A stretch of 23,635 nt of DNA from DAOTYX01 sp034434635. GTDB lineage: Bacteria; Chloroflexota; Anaerolineae; B4-G1; DUEL01. The stretch lies in assembly GCA_034434635.1 (NCBI GenBank), contig DAOTYX010000020.1, positions 1-23,635 of the forward strand, given 5' to 3'. Under the pieces are notes generated by a model. That model was given only the letters and a program-made list of their open reading frames with translations. It was not told where the DNA came from and did not search any database. Positions 1-8,180 of the stretch are shown here, piece by piece (position 1 is the first letter of the stretch; each line of letters opens with the position of its first letter). The translations under genes were made by a program, and so were the position numbers.

Positions 1-153
1 CGACTGGCGCACGACGCAGGTGTTGAGCACCACGACGTCCGCCTCTTCAGCGCGCGCGGCGGGGGCATACCCCAGCCGTTCCAGCGCCGCCGCCAACCGC
101 CGCGAGTCGGCCTCGTTCATCTGACAGCCGATGGTCCAGATGTGGTATCGCAC
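1..153 (-). CDS. miaB: tRNA (2-methylthio-N6-) methylthiotransferase MiaB family, N-terminal fragment
   Basis: The 51 codons seen from a GTG start at 153 read leftward off the window edge. They contain the start of the methylthiotransferase N-terminal (UPF0004) domain: GCQMNEADS at residues 9-17 and NTCVVR at 44-49. C10 and C46 would be two of the three cysteines that bind the auxiliary 4Fe-4S cluster; the third cysteine, the radical-SAM domain and the TRAM domain lie outside the window. By family knowledge MiaB adds the methylthio group to i6A37 of tRNAs reading UNN codons. The related family members RimO and MtaB also share this layout, but GCQMN with DS is most typical of MiaB. The start is chosen because the conserved region begins seven residues in and a promoter ends seven bases before it. 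Subfamily assignment is moderately sure because most of the protein is unseen. Confidence 0.85.
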   Translation of the reverse strand, partial: MRYHIWTIGCQMNEADSRRLAAALERLGYAPAARAEEADVVVLNTCVVRQS

Positions 154-160
154 AGACCCG

Positions 161-188
161 ATTCTAACCCACCCTGGGCAGGCGTCAA
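161..188 (-). promoter_or_regulatory. Sigma70-type promoter of miaB, probably leaderless
   Basis: On the minus strand TTGACG (183-188) and TAGAAT (161-166) are separated by 16 bases. Each differs from the consensus at one position. Only seven bases (154-160) lie between the -10 box and the GTG at 151-153, so transcription should begin at or within a base or two of the start codon. No Shine-Dalgarno sequence is present. Confidence 0.65.
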
Positions 189-238
189 GGCGGGTCTGGC
201 ACGCCCCGCCCGCGATCCTCGCCGTGTGCGGCGTCGCC

Positions 239-266
239 TTGAGAGAACCCCATCCTGTGCTATAAT
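239..266 (+). promoter_or_regulatory. Sigma70-type promoter of the ABC/vWA gene run
   Basis: TTGAGA (239-244) and a perfect TATAAT (261-266) are 16 bases apart, predicting a start of transcription near 273. The first gene would then have a leader of about 58 bases. The promoter is divergent from that of miaB, and the two share the 154-330 intergenic space. No other structure was recognised in that space. Confidence 0.7.
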
Positions 267-315
267 GCGGAACCACCCGACCGTGCGGAACGTCATGAAG
301 ACAGCCACTCTGACG

Positions 316-323
316 AGGAGGTG
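316..323 (+). promoter_or_regulatory. Shine-Dalgarno site deciding the start at 331
   Basis: AGGAGGTG lies nine bases (from its AGGAGG core) before the ATG at 331, which opens a clean signal peptide. The in-frame ATG at 295 has only a weak GGAA upstream. The in-frame ATG at 142 lies upstream of the promoter and overlaps miaB. Confidence 0.75.
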
Positions 324-330
324 TGGGCCG

Positions 331-2664
331 ATGCGTCTCGTGTGCGGCCTTCTGGCCGCAGTCATCCTGCTGACCGGCACAGGAGCCATCGTCTCCGCCC
401 AGGAAGAGCCGGTGACGATGTCCATCTCCCCAGGCTTCGATGGCTACTGCTCGCAGCCCGGCTGGTGTCCCGTGCGCGTGCTGCTCTCCAACGAAGGGGC
501 CGACCTGAGCGGCGAGTTGCGCATCCTTATCCCCACCATAGACAGTACTCGCCCTGTGGCCACGTTTTCTTACCCCGTGGTGCTGCCCGCCCACTCGCGC
601 AAGGCCTTCACGCTCCTTCTCCCCGTCCCTCTGGAGGGGGCCCGCTTCAACGTGCAACTGGTGGCCGAGGGGCAGATCGTGACCTCGCAACGGGCTGCGC
701 TCCGTTACCTGGACAAGGTACAATACCTGTATGGTGTCGTCAGCCGCGACGGTTCGGCGCTCAACTTCCTCGGCGACGTCACCCCCGCCTCTGGCCGGAT
801 CACCGTCGCTCATCTGGAACTGGAGGCCCTGCCGTCCGACCCGTTGGGCTGGGAAGGGTTGGATGCGCTGGTGCTCAACGACGTGGACACTTCGACGCTG
901 ACCGCCGGGCAGCAAGAGGCCCTGCGGCTGTGGCTGGAGCACGGGGGACACCTGATCGTCGGCGGCGGCGCGAACGGACCCACCACCGCGGCTGGCGTGG
1001 CCGCGCTGCTGCCGGTCACGGTCCACGGCATTCAGGCCCTCGACCGGTTGAGTGGATTGGGCGCTCTCCTTGACGCCCCACTTGCCGCGGGCCCCTATCC
1101 TGTTGTCGCCGCCACGCTCGGCCAGGGAGAAGCGCTTGCGGAGCAGGGGGGGATAACCCTGCTGGCCCGCCGTTCGGTGGGCGCGGGCACGGTGGATTTC
1201 GCGGCCTGGGATATCGGGGTCAACCCCTTCGCCGATGAAGACGACCAGGCCGCCCTGTGGCAATCTATCATCGGGGCATCCCCCTCGCCCCCGTTGCCGC
1301 CGACCCTCGAGGAGCCCTTCAGCATCCGGGAGGCGGTCAACTCCATCCCCGAACTGCAACCCCCCTCTGTCCTCCACATCCTGGCCTTCATGCTGGGTTA
1401 CACCCTGCTGGTGGGGCCGGTCAATTACCTGGTGCTGCGCTGGCTCAAGCGCCGCGAACTGGCCTGGCTGACCATCCCCCTGCTGGTTGTGCTCTTCACC
1501 GCCATCGCTTACCTGGTCGGTCTGCAGGTGCGTGGCCTCTCTGTCACCCTGCATCGCCTGGCGGTCGTCTATGTGCCGCGGGGAGCGGAATCGGGCCGGG
1601 TGACCGAACTGGTTGGCCTCTTCTCCCCCGGCCGTACCCGCTATGATGTCACCGTGACCGGCGGCGCCCGCCATGTGCCTGACTACTACGGCAGCCCCAC
1701 GCCGCGGATGCGCATCGTAGAGGAGGGCGAAGTGTGGCGGGTGGAGGACCTGCAGGTGGATGTGGGCGGCCTCGCCCCCTTTGTGGCCGAAGGGTACGTG
1801 GAGGTAGACCCCCCCATCGCTGACCTGCATCTGGAGCAGGGCAGCGGCAACACGGTGCACCTGCGAGGGACGGTGCGTAACGGCTCGCTCCCGCTGACCG
1901 ATGCCCTGTTGCTCGTCGGCCAGACCGAGCAACGGTTGGGCGACCTGGCTCCCGGTCAGCAAGTCAGTATCTCGCTTCGCCTGAGCAGCCTGCCATCTGC
2001 GTCAGGGTACCCCTACTCCTACCCCGCTGCCCTGCCGGACCGCATCATGGGGCCAGGGGATTACTGGAGCAACCGGGACACCTATCGGCGCTACCAGCTG
2101 CTGACGGCGCTCTTCCCCTACGGCCAGACCCGTCTGACCACCGGCGTCTACCTGATCGGCTGGAGCGCGGAGGCTCCGCTGGAGATCGAGGTGAACAGCC
2201 AATCTACCCGTCTCTCCCAACTGGCCCTGTACATCTTCGACCTGCCGGTAGCGCCAATGGCCACTGCCACTCGTGCAACCATCCCACCAGCGCTGGCGCC
2301 ATGCCAGGTCGACAGCAGCGGCGGCTACACCACCCCTGCAGACCCCTATCTGTACCTGACTTTCGGCATGCCGACGATAGTCGTCTGTACCGTCATGCCG
2401 CAGGCGATGGTACAGCGGGTCGAGCGGCTGGTCGTGACCCTGCCGAACACCGCCAGCAATCCCTCCCCGCCGCCAGACCTGTCGTTGTGGAACTGGCGGA
2501 GCCAGTCGTGGGACCGGCTGACACTACAGTGGGGCAGCAACGCCATCGCCAACCCCGCCGCCTACGTGCATCCGCAGGGCAGCGTGCGCATGCGGGTAAC
2601 CGCTGCCGGGGGACAATCCACGGTCATGGAGATGCCCGCCATCACCATCCAGGGGGAACGCTGA
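331..2664 (+). CDS. Secreted, membrane-anchored protein with degenerate amidotransferase-like domain (ABC-associated)
   Basis: The protein has 777 residues. A signal peptide (residues 1-23, cleavage likely after VSA) is followed by a long exported region. Within it, about residues 160-270 have the alternating strand/helix pattern of a GATase1-like fold, ending in HGGHLIVGGG, but with no nucleophile cysteine in a GxCxG elbow. Two membrane helices follow, at about 349-369 (LAFMLGYTLLVGPVNYLVL) and 383-405. A beta-rich C-terminal domain of about 370 residues comes last. The gene overlaps the next start by one base (TGATG), so the ABC ATPase is probably translationally coupled. The layout (exported GATase-like protein plus ABC ATPase and ABC-2 permease) recalls GldG in gliding-type ABC systems, but I cannot assign it to GldG. 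The function is unknown; a non-catalytic binding or scaffold role outside the membrane is inferred. Confidence 0.8.
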   Translation: MRLVCGLLAAVILLTGTGAIVSAQEEPVTMSISPGFDGYCSQPGWCPVRVLLSNEGADLSGELRILIPTIDSTRPVATFSYPVVLPAHSRKAFTLLLPVPLEGARFNVQLVAEGQIVTSQRAALRYLDKVQYLYGVVSRDGSALNFLGDVTPASGRITVAHLELEALPSDPLGWEGLDALVLNDVDTSTLTAGQQEALRLWLEHGGHLIVGGGANGPTTAAGVAALLPVTVHGIQALDRLSGLGALLDAPLAAGPYPVVAATLGQGEALAEQGGITLLARRSVGAGTVDFAAWDIGVNPFADEDDQAALWQSIIGASPSPPLPPTLEEPFSIREAVNSIPELQPPSVLHILAFMLGYTLLVGPVNYLVLRWLKRRELAWLTIPLLVVLFTAIAYLVGLQVRGLSVTLHRLAVVYVPRGAESGRVTELVGLFSPGRTRYDVTVTGGARHVPDYYGSPTPRMRIVEEGEVWRVEDLQVDVGGLAPFVAEGYVEVDPPIADLHLEQGSGNTVHLRGTVRNGSLPLTDALLLVGQTEQRLGDLAPGQQVSISLRLSSLPSASGYPYSYPAALPDRIMGPGDYWSNRDTYRRYQLLTALFPYGQTRLTTGVYLIGWSAEAPLEIEVNSQSTRLSQLALYIFDLPVAPMATATRATIPPALAPCQVDSSGGYTTPADPYLYLTFGMPTIVVCTVMPQAMVQRVERLVVTLPNTASNPSPPPDLSLWNWRSQSWDRLTLQWGSNAIANPAAYVHPQGSVRMRVTAAGGQSTVMEMPAITIQGER

Positions 2665-3608
2665 TGGCCGCCATCATTGAGACACGCGGGTTGACCAAGC
2701 GGTACGGGCAACGGACGGCGCTGACCGACCTCGATCTGGTGGTCGAAGAGGGGGCCGTTTTCGGCTTCGTCGGCCCCAACGGCGCCGGCAAGACGACCAC
2801 GATGCGCATCCTGGCCACGCTTCTACGCCCGACGGCGGGCGAGGCATGGGTGGGGGGTCACTCGGTACAGAGGGAGCGTCGCCAGGTGCGCCGGATGATC
2901 GGCTACATGCCGGATTTCTTCGGCGTGTATGGCGATATGACGGTCTGGGAGTACCTGGACTTCTTCGCTGCCTGTTACGAGATCCCCGCCGCGACCCGTC
3001 GCGCCCTCACCGACGACCTGCTGGAACTGGTCGAACTGAGCCATCGGCGCGACGACTTTGTTGACGGCCTCTCGCGAGGGATGAAACAGCGGCTGTGCCT
3101 GGCCCGCGCCCTGGCTCACGACCCGCGCCTGCTGATCCTCGACGAGCCCGCCTCGGGGTTGGACCCGCGGGCGCGGGTGGAGATGCGCGAACTGCTGCGC
3201 GAACTGCACGCGATGGGCAAGACCATCCTGGTTTCCTCGCACATCCTGGCCGAGATTCAGGAGATCTGCACCCACGTCGGCATCATCGAGGCCGGGCGGC
3301 TCGTCGCCGCGGGCACGATGGAGGAGATGCAGGAGCGCATCCGTCCCCATCGCATCGTGCACATTGGCCTGCTGCGGGGAGTGGAGGAGGTGCAAGCCTG
3401 GCTGGCCGCACGGCCCGGCGTGCTCGGCGTGACCCTGAACGAAAAGGATGACCACACCCTGGAAGTGGACTTCGCCGATGGGGAAGAGGCGCTGGCCGGG
3501 CTGCTGGCCGCGCTGATCGGTGCGGGCTTCCCCGTCGTGCGCTTCCACGAGGAGACGGGCAACCTGGAGGAGGTCTTCATGCGGCTGACGCGGGGGGTGG
3601 TGACCTGA
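2664..3608 (+). CDS. ABC transporter ATP-binding protein (ABC-2/DrrA-GldA type)
   Basis: The 314-residue protein carries a complete nucleotide-binding domain: Walker A GPNGAGKT (37-44), signature LSRGMKQ (136-142), Walker B LLILDEP (156-162) with the catalytic Glu at 161, D-loop GLDP, and switch His193 in SSH. The Q-loop position reads YMPD rather than YLPQ, an acidic replacement (D84). Some ABC-2 exporters have E or D here. About 75 residues after the ATPase core form the C-terminal extension typical of DrrA-like proteins. It should hydrolyse ATP at the inner membrane face to drive the permease encoded 47 bases downstream. The substrate cannot be read from the sequence. Start: the ATG overlaps the stop of the upstream gene. 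Confidence 0.95.
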   Translation: MAAIIETRGLTKRYGQRTALTDLDLVVEEGAVFGFVGPNGAGKTTTMRILATLLRPTAGEAWVGGHSVQRERRQVRRMIGYMPDFFGVYGDMTVWEYLDFFAACYEIPAATRRALTDDLLELVELSHRRDDFVDGLSRGMKQRLCLARALAHDPRLLILDEPASGLDPRARVEMRELLRELHAMGKTILVSSHILAEIQEICTHVGIIEAGRLVAAGTMEEMQERIRPHRIVHIGLLRGVEEVQAWLAARPGVLGVTLNEKDDHTLEVDFADGEEALAGLLAALIGAGFPVVRFHEETGNLEEVFMRLTRGVVT

Positions 3609-3655
3609 CACAGATGGAGCGCGGGCGCTCCGCGAGACGGACAGGAGACAACAGC

Positions 3656-4609
3656 ATGGCGAGCGAAGCGATGACCAGGCTACGGCGACAGCGGGAGCAC
3701 AACCCCGTCCTGTTGAAGGAACTGCGCGGGCGCATGCGCGGCGCACGCGCTTTCATTGTGCTGACGATCTACCTGCTGCTGCTCACCTGCTTTGCCAGCC
3801 TCATCTACTACTTCTACGGTCAGACCAGCAGTATGCCCGGCGGAGGCGTGACGTTAGCCCAGGCGGGCACGACGCTTTTCTCCTGCATCGTGCTGATCGA
3901 ACTGTTTCTGGTCGCCTTCATCACCCCGGCCTTCACCGCCGGGGCGATCACCGGCGAACGGGAACGTCAGACCTATGAACTGCTGCGCACGACGCTCCTG
4001 TCTGCCCGACGTCTGGTGCTGGGTAAGCTCACCGCTGCGTTGACCTACGTGGGCCTGCTCATCCTGGCCGCCATCCCGCTGGAGGGATTGGCCTTCATGC
4101 TGGGCGGGGTGGTCGTGGAGGAACTGCTGCTGGCCCTGCTCATCCTGGTGGTCACTGCCATTGCCTTTGGCACCCTGGGACTCTTCTTATCGGCCCACCT
4201 CCGCTCCACCATCGCCGCCACCGTCTTCTCCTACGCCACTGTCATACTGGTGAGCATCGGTGTGCCGGTGATGATCCTCTTCCCGCTGTCGCTCTTCGGT
4301 TCAAGTTTCCTCTTCGGCGGTTCGTCCCCCGCGCCGCCGCCGCTCGTACAGGCCTTGCTGATCTACCTCGGCTACGGGATCGGCAATCTCAGCCCCATCG
4401 TTGCCGCCATCGCCACCAAACTGATCCTGGTCAACGAGAGCTCCATCTGGGGTTTCTGGATGCCTCTTTACAGCACTTCCGGCGTCGCTCTGCCCACGCG
4501 CATCCCTCTCCCTTCGGGCTGGATCATCTACACCGTCCTCTACCTCGCCCTCTCTTTCCTGTTGTTGGCGTTGACCATCCACCGCGTGCGCCGCCAGGAG
4601 ACAAGATGA
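3656..4609 (+). CDS. ABC-2 type permease
   Basis: The 317-residue integral membrane protein has about six hydrophobic segments. The first is preceded by a short basic cytoplasmic N-terminus (RRQREHNPVLLKELRGRMR), and the last ends in IHRVRRQETR. After the second segment comes GERERQTYELLRTT, the conserved cytoplasmic coupling-helix motif of ABC-2 permeases of the GldF/NosY type. The start is placed at ATG 3656 because GGAG lies eight bases before it. An in-frame ATG at 3614 has no such site and would add an arginine-rich segment. The gene ends in an ATGA overlap with the next one. One permease gene implies a homodimer, or pairing with the two-helix protein at 331-2664. Confidence 0.92.
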   Translation: MASEAMTRLRRQREHNPVLLKELRGRMRGARAFIVLTIYLLLLTCFASLIYYFYGQTSSMPGGGVTLAQAGTTLFSCIVLIELFLVAFITPAFTAGAITGERERQTYELLRTTLLSARRLVLGKLTAALTYVGLLILAAIPLEGLAFMLGGVVVEELLLALLILVVTAIAFGTLGLFLSAHLRSTIAATVFSYATVILVSIGVPVMILFPLSLFGSSFLFGGSSPAPPPLVQALLIYLGYGIGNLSPIVAAIATKLILVNESSIWGFWMPLYSTSGVALPTRIPLPSGWIIYTVLYLALSFLLLALTIHRVRRQETR

Positions 4610-6252
4610 CCCAGGGGGCCATCGGAGGTCAGGCGCAGAAGACGCCTGTCCATAGGATGACGATGGAACCAGATCTCAACCCTCAAGGGACGCGCCTCAA
4701 CACCCTCCGGGCCACGCTGCGCCGGTGGGGGCGATGGTTGAGTACCGTCGAGGGGCCAGCGTGGGGAGCCTGGGGGCTGACGGCGGGGCTGGCCCTGGCG
4801 CTGGCGCTGGCGCTGCTCTCCCGCCTGGCTCCCCTGTGGATGGCCGAGACGCTGGCCCTCCTGACGGTCGCGCTGGCCATGGGCAGCGCAGCAGTGGGAC
4901 TGGTCGCCCCGTGGCTGCGCCCCCTTCCCCTGCCGCGCCTGGCGCGCATCTTCGACCGGCGTCTGGCCCTGGCCGAGCGGCTGACGACAGCGTGGGAACT
5001 GGCCGCCGGTCGCCTGCACACCAGCCCGGCGCTGGTTGACGCGCAGTGGGCCGACACCCTCTCCGTCGTCGCTGCGGTGAACATCCGCCAGGCGCTGCCG
5101 CTGCGTCTGCCGCGTCGTCCTCTCCTGCTCGCCCTCTTGCTGACCGGTGCGGTGGCCCTCTCCCTGGCCCTGCCCAACCCGCAGGAGACGGTGCTGCAGG
5201 AGCGCGCTGCCCTGCGCGCCGCCGTGGAGGAGCAGGTCGCCGCGCTGGAGGAAGCGCACACGGAGATCGCCCAGATGGAGGGACTGGACGAGGCCCAGCG
5301 CGCGGCGCTCCTTCAGGCCCTGGAGGAGGCCATTGCCGCGCTCGAAGAGGGCCGGGCCACCCCGGAAGAGGCGATGGCCGCGCTGGCGCAGGCGGAACGA
5401 AGCCTGGCTCCGCTGCAGGACCCCGGCGCGGCCCGGCTGCAGGCCGACCTGGAGCGCGCTGCTGGCCAGATGAGCGATTCTCCACTTACCCAGGAGATCG
5501 CCGCTGCGCTGGCCCAGGGGGACTTCGGTGCCGCAGCCGAGGCCCTGGCCGCCTTCGCCGGGTCAAAGGGAGAAACGCTGACCCGCGACCAGGAACTGGA
5601 ACTGGCCCGCGAACTGGCCCAGGCTGCCGAGGCGCTGGCCAGCAGCGATCCCGAACTGGCTCAGCAACTCAGCGCAGCCGCCGAGGCCATTGAACAAGGG
5701 GACATCGCCGCGGCCCGTCAGGCCATCACGCAGGCCGCGCAGCGGATGGCCCAGGCTGGCGGCCGCGTTCAGGCTCAGCAGGCGGTGGAAGAGACGCTGG
5801 CCACGCTGCAACAGGGGCGGCAGGAGATCGCTCAGGCCAGCGGGCAGGCCAGTGACCAGAGCGCGCGGGCCGGCTCTCAACCGGGTCAGGGACAACAGCC
5901 GGGCAGCGGGCAGGGGGCTGCCGGCTCCGGCGGCAACCAGGCCGGCTCCGACGGGCCGGGCCAGCCCGGTCATCACGAGGATTCCGGCACCGGCGCGCCC
6001 TACGACGAACTGTACGTCCCCTATCGGCTGGACGAAGAGGGGACCCCCGTGGAGATCGGTCGCAGCGGCGACGAGGGACAGCCCGTCGGCGACTCCGCCA
6101 TCCCCGCCCCGCAGACCGGCCAGGCGCGGGTCCCCTACCGCCAGGTCTACGCCGACTACGCCGGGCAGGCTGCGGCAGCCCTGGAGAGAAGTTACATCCC
6201 TCTGGGGATGAAGCAGTATGTGCGCGACTACTTCAGTTCTCTCGAACCGTGA
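4606..6252 (+). CDS. Membrane-anchored alanine-rich coiled-coil protein (DUF4175-like)
   Basis: The protein has 548 residues. A basic N-terminus is followed by two hydrophobic helices (about 53-72 and 78-103). Then comes a conserved-looking segment, RLARIFDRRLALAERLTTAW (111-130), and a third helix (172-190). Residues 195-425 are almost pure Ala/Glu/Gln helix with heptad spacing, so a long coiled coil is predicted. A Gly/Gln/Ser-rich linker (about 425-465) leads to a folded C-terminal end rich in Tyr (VPYRQVYADY, then YVRDYFSSLEP). The three-helix plus FDRRL-type segment plus coiled-coil plan resembles DUF4175 proteins, which I recall occurring beside MoxR/vWA operons elsewhere; this is a resemblance only. 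The ATG at 4606 has AGGAG five bases upstream and overlaps the permease stop. In-frame ATGs at 4657 and 4663 are alternatives. A role as a stalk or tether of the ABC complex is inferred. Confidence 0.78.
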   Translation: MTQGAIGGQAQKTPVHRMTMEPDLNPQGTRLNTLRATLRRWGRWLSTVEGPAWGAWGLTAGLALALALALLSRLAPLWMAETLALLTVALAMGSAAVGLVAPWLRPLPLPRLARIFDRRLALAERLTTAWELAAGRLHTSPALVDAQWADTLSVVAAVNIRQALPLRLPRRPLLLALLLTGAVALSLALPNPQETVLQERAALRAAVEEQVAALEEAHTEIAQMEGLDEAQRAALLQALEEAIAALEEGRATPEEAMAALAQAERSLAPLQDPGAARLQADLERAAGQMSDSPLTQEIAAALAQGDFGAAAEALAAFAGSKGETLTRDQELELARELAQAAEALASSDPELAQQLSAAAEAIEQGDIAAARQAITQAAQRMAQAGGRVQAQQAVEETLATLQQGRQEIAQASGQASDQSARAGSQPGQGQQPGSGQGAAGSGGNQAGSDGPGQPGHHEDSGTGAPYDELYVPYRLDEEGTPVEIGRSGDEGQPVGDSAIPAPQTGQARVPYRQVYADYAGQAAAALERSYIPLGMKQYVRDYFSSLEP

Positions 6253-6923
6253 TCGGGGCTGTCCTTTTTGACCTTGATGGCCTGATGGCCGACAGCGAGC
6301 CGTTGGCCAGGTGGGCCTGGGATGAGACGCTGGCCGCCTACGGCCATCGGCTCGACGACCAGGCCTATCACGCCATCCTGGGCCTCCGCCTGAGCGACTC
6401 GGCGCGGGTGCTCTGTGAGCGCTTCGCCCTGCCTGTCAGCCCCGCCCAGGCCGCCGAGGAGCGCGACCGGCTGTTTCTGGAGGCGGTGCCGGTCCGCCTG
6501 CACGCCCGTCCTGGCCTCTATCGCCTTCTGGACGCGCTGGCGGAGCGCGGCCTGCCGCTGGGGGTCGCCACCTCCGGCCACCGCCGCTACGTGAGGCTGG
6601 CCCTGGAGACGCTGGGCGTCGCCGGCCGCTTCCAGGCCGTCGTCACCGGAGATGACGTTCAGCGCGGCAAGCCTGCCCCCGATGTCTACCTGCTGGCGGC
6701 GGAGCGGTTGGGGGTGGCGCCGGCCCGCTGTATGGCCCTGGAGGATACCCCCCTGGGCCTGGCCGCTGCCCGCGCCGCCGGTATGCTCTGCGTCGCCGTG
6801 CCCAACGCCGACACCGCCAGCGCTGACTTCTCCGCCGCCGACCGCTGCTTCCCTTCGCTGGATGCCGTCGCTGCGGCGCTGGACGGGCTGCTATCAGCCA
6901 CAGGAAGGTCGCGCCGTTCGTGA
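6249..6923 (+). CDS. HAD superfamily hydrolase, beta-phosphoglucomutase/phosphatase-like
   Basis: The 224-residue protein has all four HAD motifs: DLDG with nucleophile D8 and general acid/base D10, motif II TSG (108-110), motif III lysine K141 in GKPAPD, and motif IV EDTPLG with E165 and D166. The helical cap between residues 15 and 85 is the C1 type of subfamily IA. It probably acts on a small phosphorylated metabolite or sugar phosphate in the cytoplasm; the substrate is not readable. The GTG start overlaps the previous stop (GTGA), so expression is tied to the ABC block even though the function looks unrelated. The last codons and the TGA at 6921-6923 lie inside a dispersed repeat that starts at 6911, so the final residues SRRS come from the repeat. 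Confidence 0.9.
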   Translation: MIGAVLFDLDGLMADSEPLARWAWDETLAAYGHRLDDQAYHAILGLRLSDSARVLCERFALPVSPAQAAEERDRLFLEAVPVRLHARPGLYRLLDALAERGLPLGVATSGHRRYVRLALETLGVAGRFQAVVTGDDVQRGKPAPDVYLLAAERLGVAPARCMALEDTPLGLAAARAAGMLCVAVPNADTASADFSAADRCFPSLDAVAAALDGLLSATGRSRRS

Positions 6924-7075
6924 AATTCGTGGCAAGAGGTAACTGCCTACCCTCCCGCAGGTTCGGGCGCAATCTCCACATTGAAGTGCGCCGCAATGAG
7001 CTGCTCGCCCTCTTCCCAGCCGCCTTCGAACCTGCGGGAGGGTGGGGGGCGCGCCATTCGTGAAATTCGTGGCAA
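6911..7075 (+). repeat. 140-bp repeat unit bounded by 25-bp direct repeats with an internal 17-bp inverted repeat
   Basis: The 25-mers at 6911-6935 and 7051-7075 (core TTCGTGAAATTCGTGGCAA) match at 24 of 25 positions and lie exactly 140 bases apart. Between them ACCCTCCCGCAGGTTCG (6949-6965) is perfectly inverted at 7027-7043, with 61 bases between the arms. The left arm and its flank AACTGCCTACC recur downstream of ftsH. The element fills most of the 195-bp gap between the HAD gene and the MoxR gene and supplies the HAD stop codon. No promoter was found in this gap. Confidence 0.85.
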
Positions 7076-7118
7076 AGACCTGCCTTGCACGAAGGGCAGT
7101 CCTGCCGAGGGGGTTGCA

Positions 7119-8096
<978 letters not shown>

Positions 8097-8099
8097 TAG

Positions 8100-8162
8100 A
8101 CCACGGACGACGGACCACGGACGACGGACGACGGACGACGGACCACGCAACACGCAACACGC
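8100..8162 (+). repeat. Heptad tandem array, ACCACGG type, after moxR
   Basis: Nine consecutive seven-base units are in strict register (ACCACGG, ACGACGG, ACCACGG, three of ACGACGG, ACCACGC, two of AACACGC). The array begins four bases after the MoxR stop codon and runs to within 18 bases of the DUF58 start. It makes up most of the 84-bp intergenic space. The unit is the same as in the arrays after thrS and before tsaD. Confidence 0.9.
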
Positions 8163-8180
8163 TGTAAGCACTGAGGGGAC

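Noticed and set aside
142..330. N-terminal extension of the first plus-strand gene starting at 142
   Set aside because: It lies upstream of the promoter at 239-266 and overlaps the miaB start; the signal peptide and a strong SD support the ATG at 331.
3614..3655. Upstream ATG start for the ABC permease
   Set aside because: There is no ribosome binding site, whereas GGAG lies eight bases before the ATG at 3656.
6921..6923. TGA of the HAD gene as a selenocysteine codon, prompted by selA in the window
   Set aside because: The codons after it are repeat sequence and soon meet TAA; the HAD fold is already complete.
6981..7118. N-terminal extension of the MoxR protein
   Set aside because: It is translated repeat sequence, and the family start with a GAGGGGG site is at 7119.
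7081..7118. Promoter for the MoxR gene in the gap (TTGCAC near 7085)
   Set aside because: No -10-like sequence lies at a suitable distance, so I do not claim a separate promoter.
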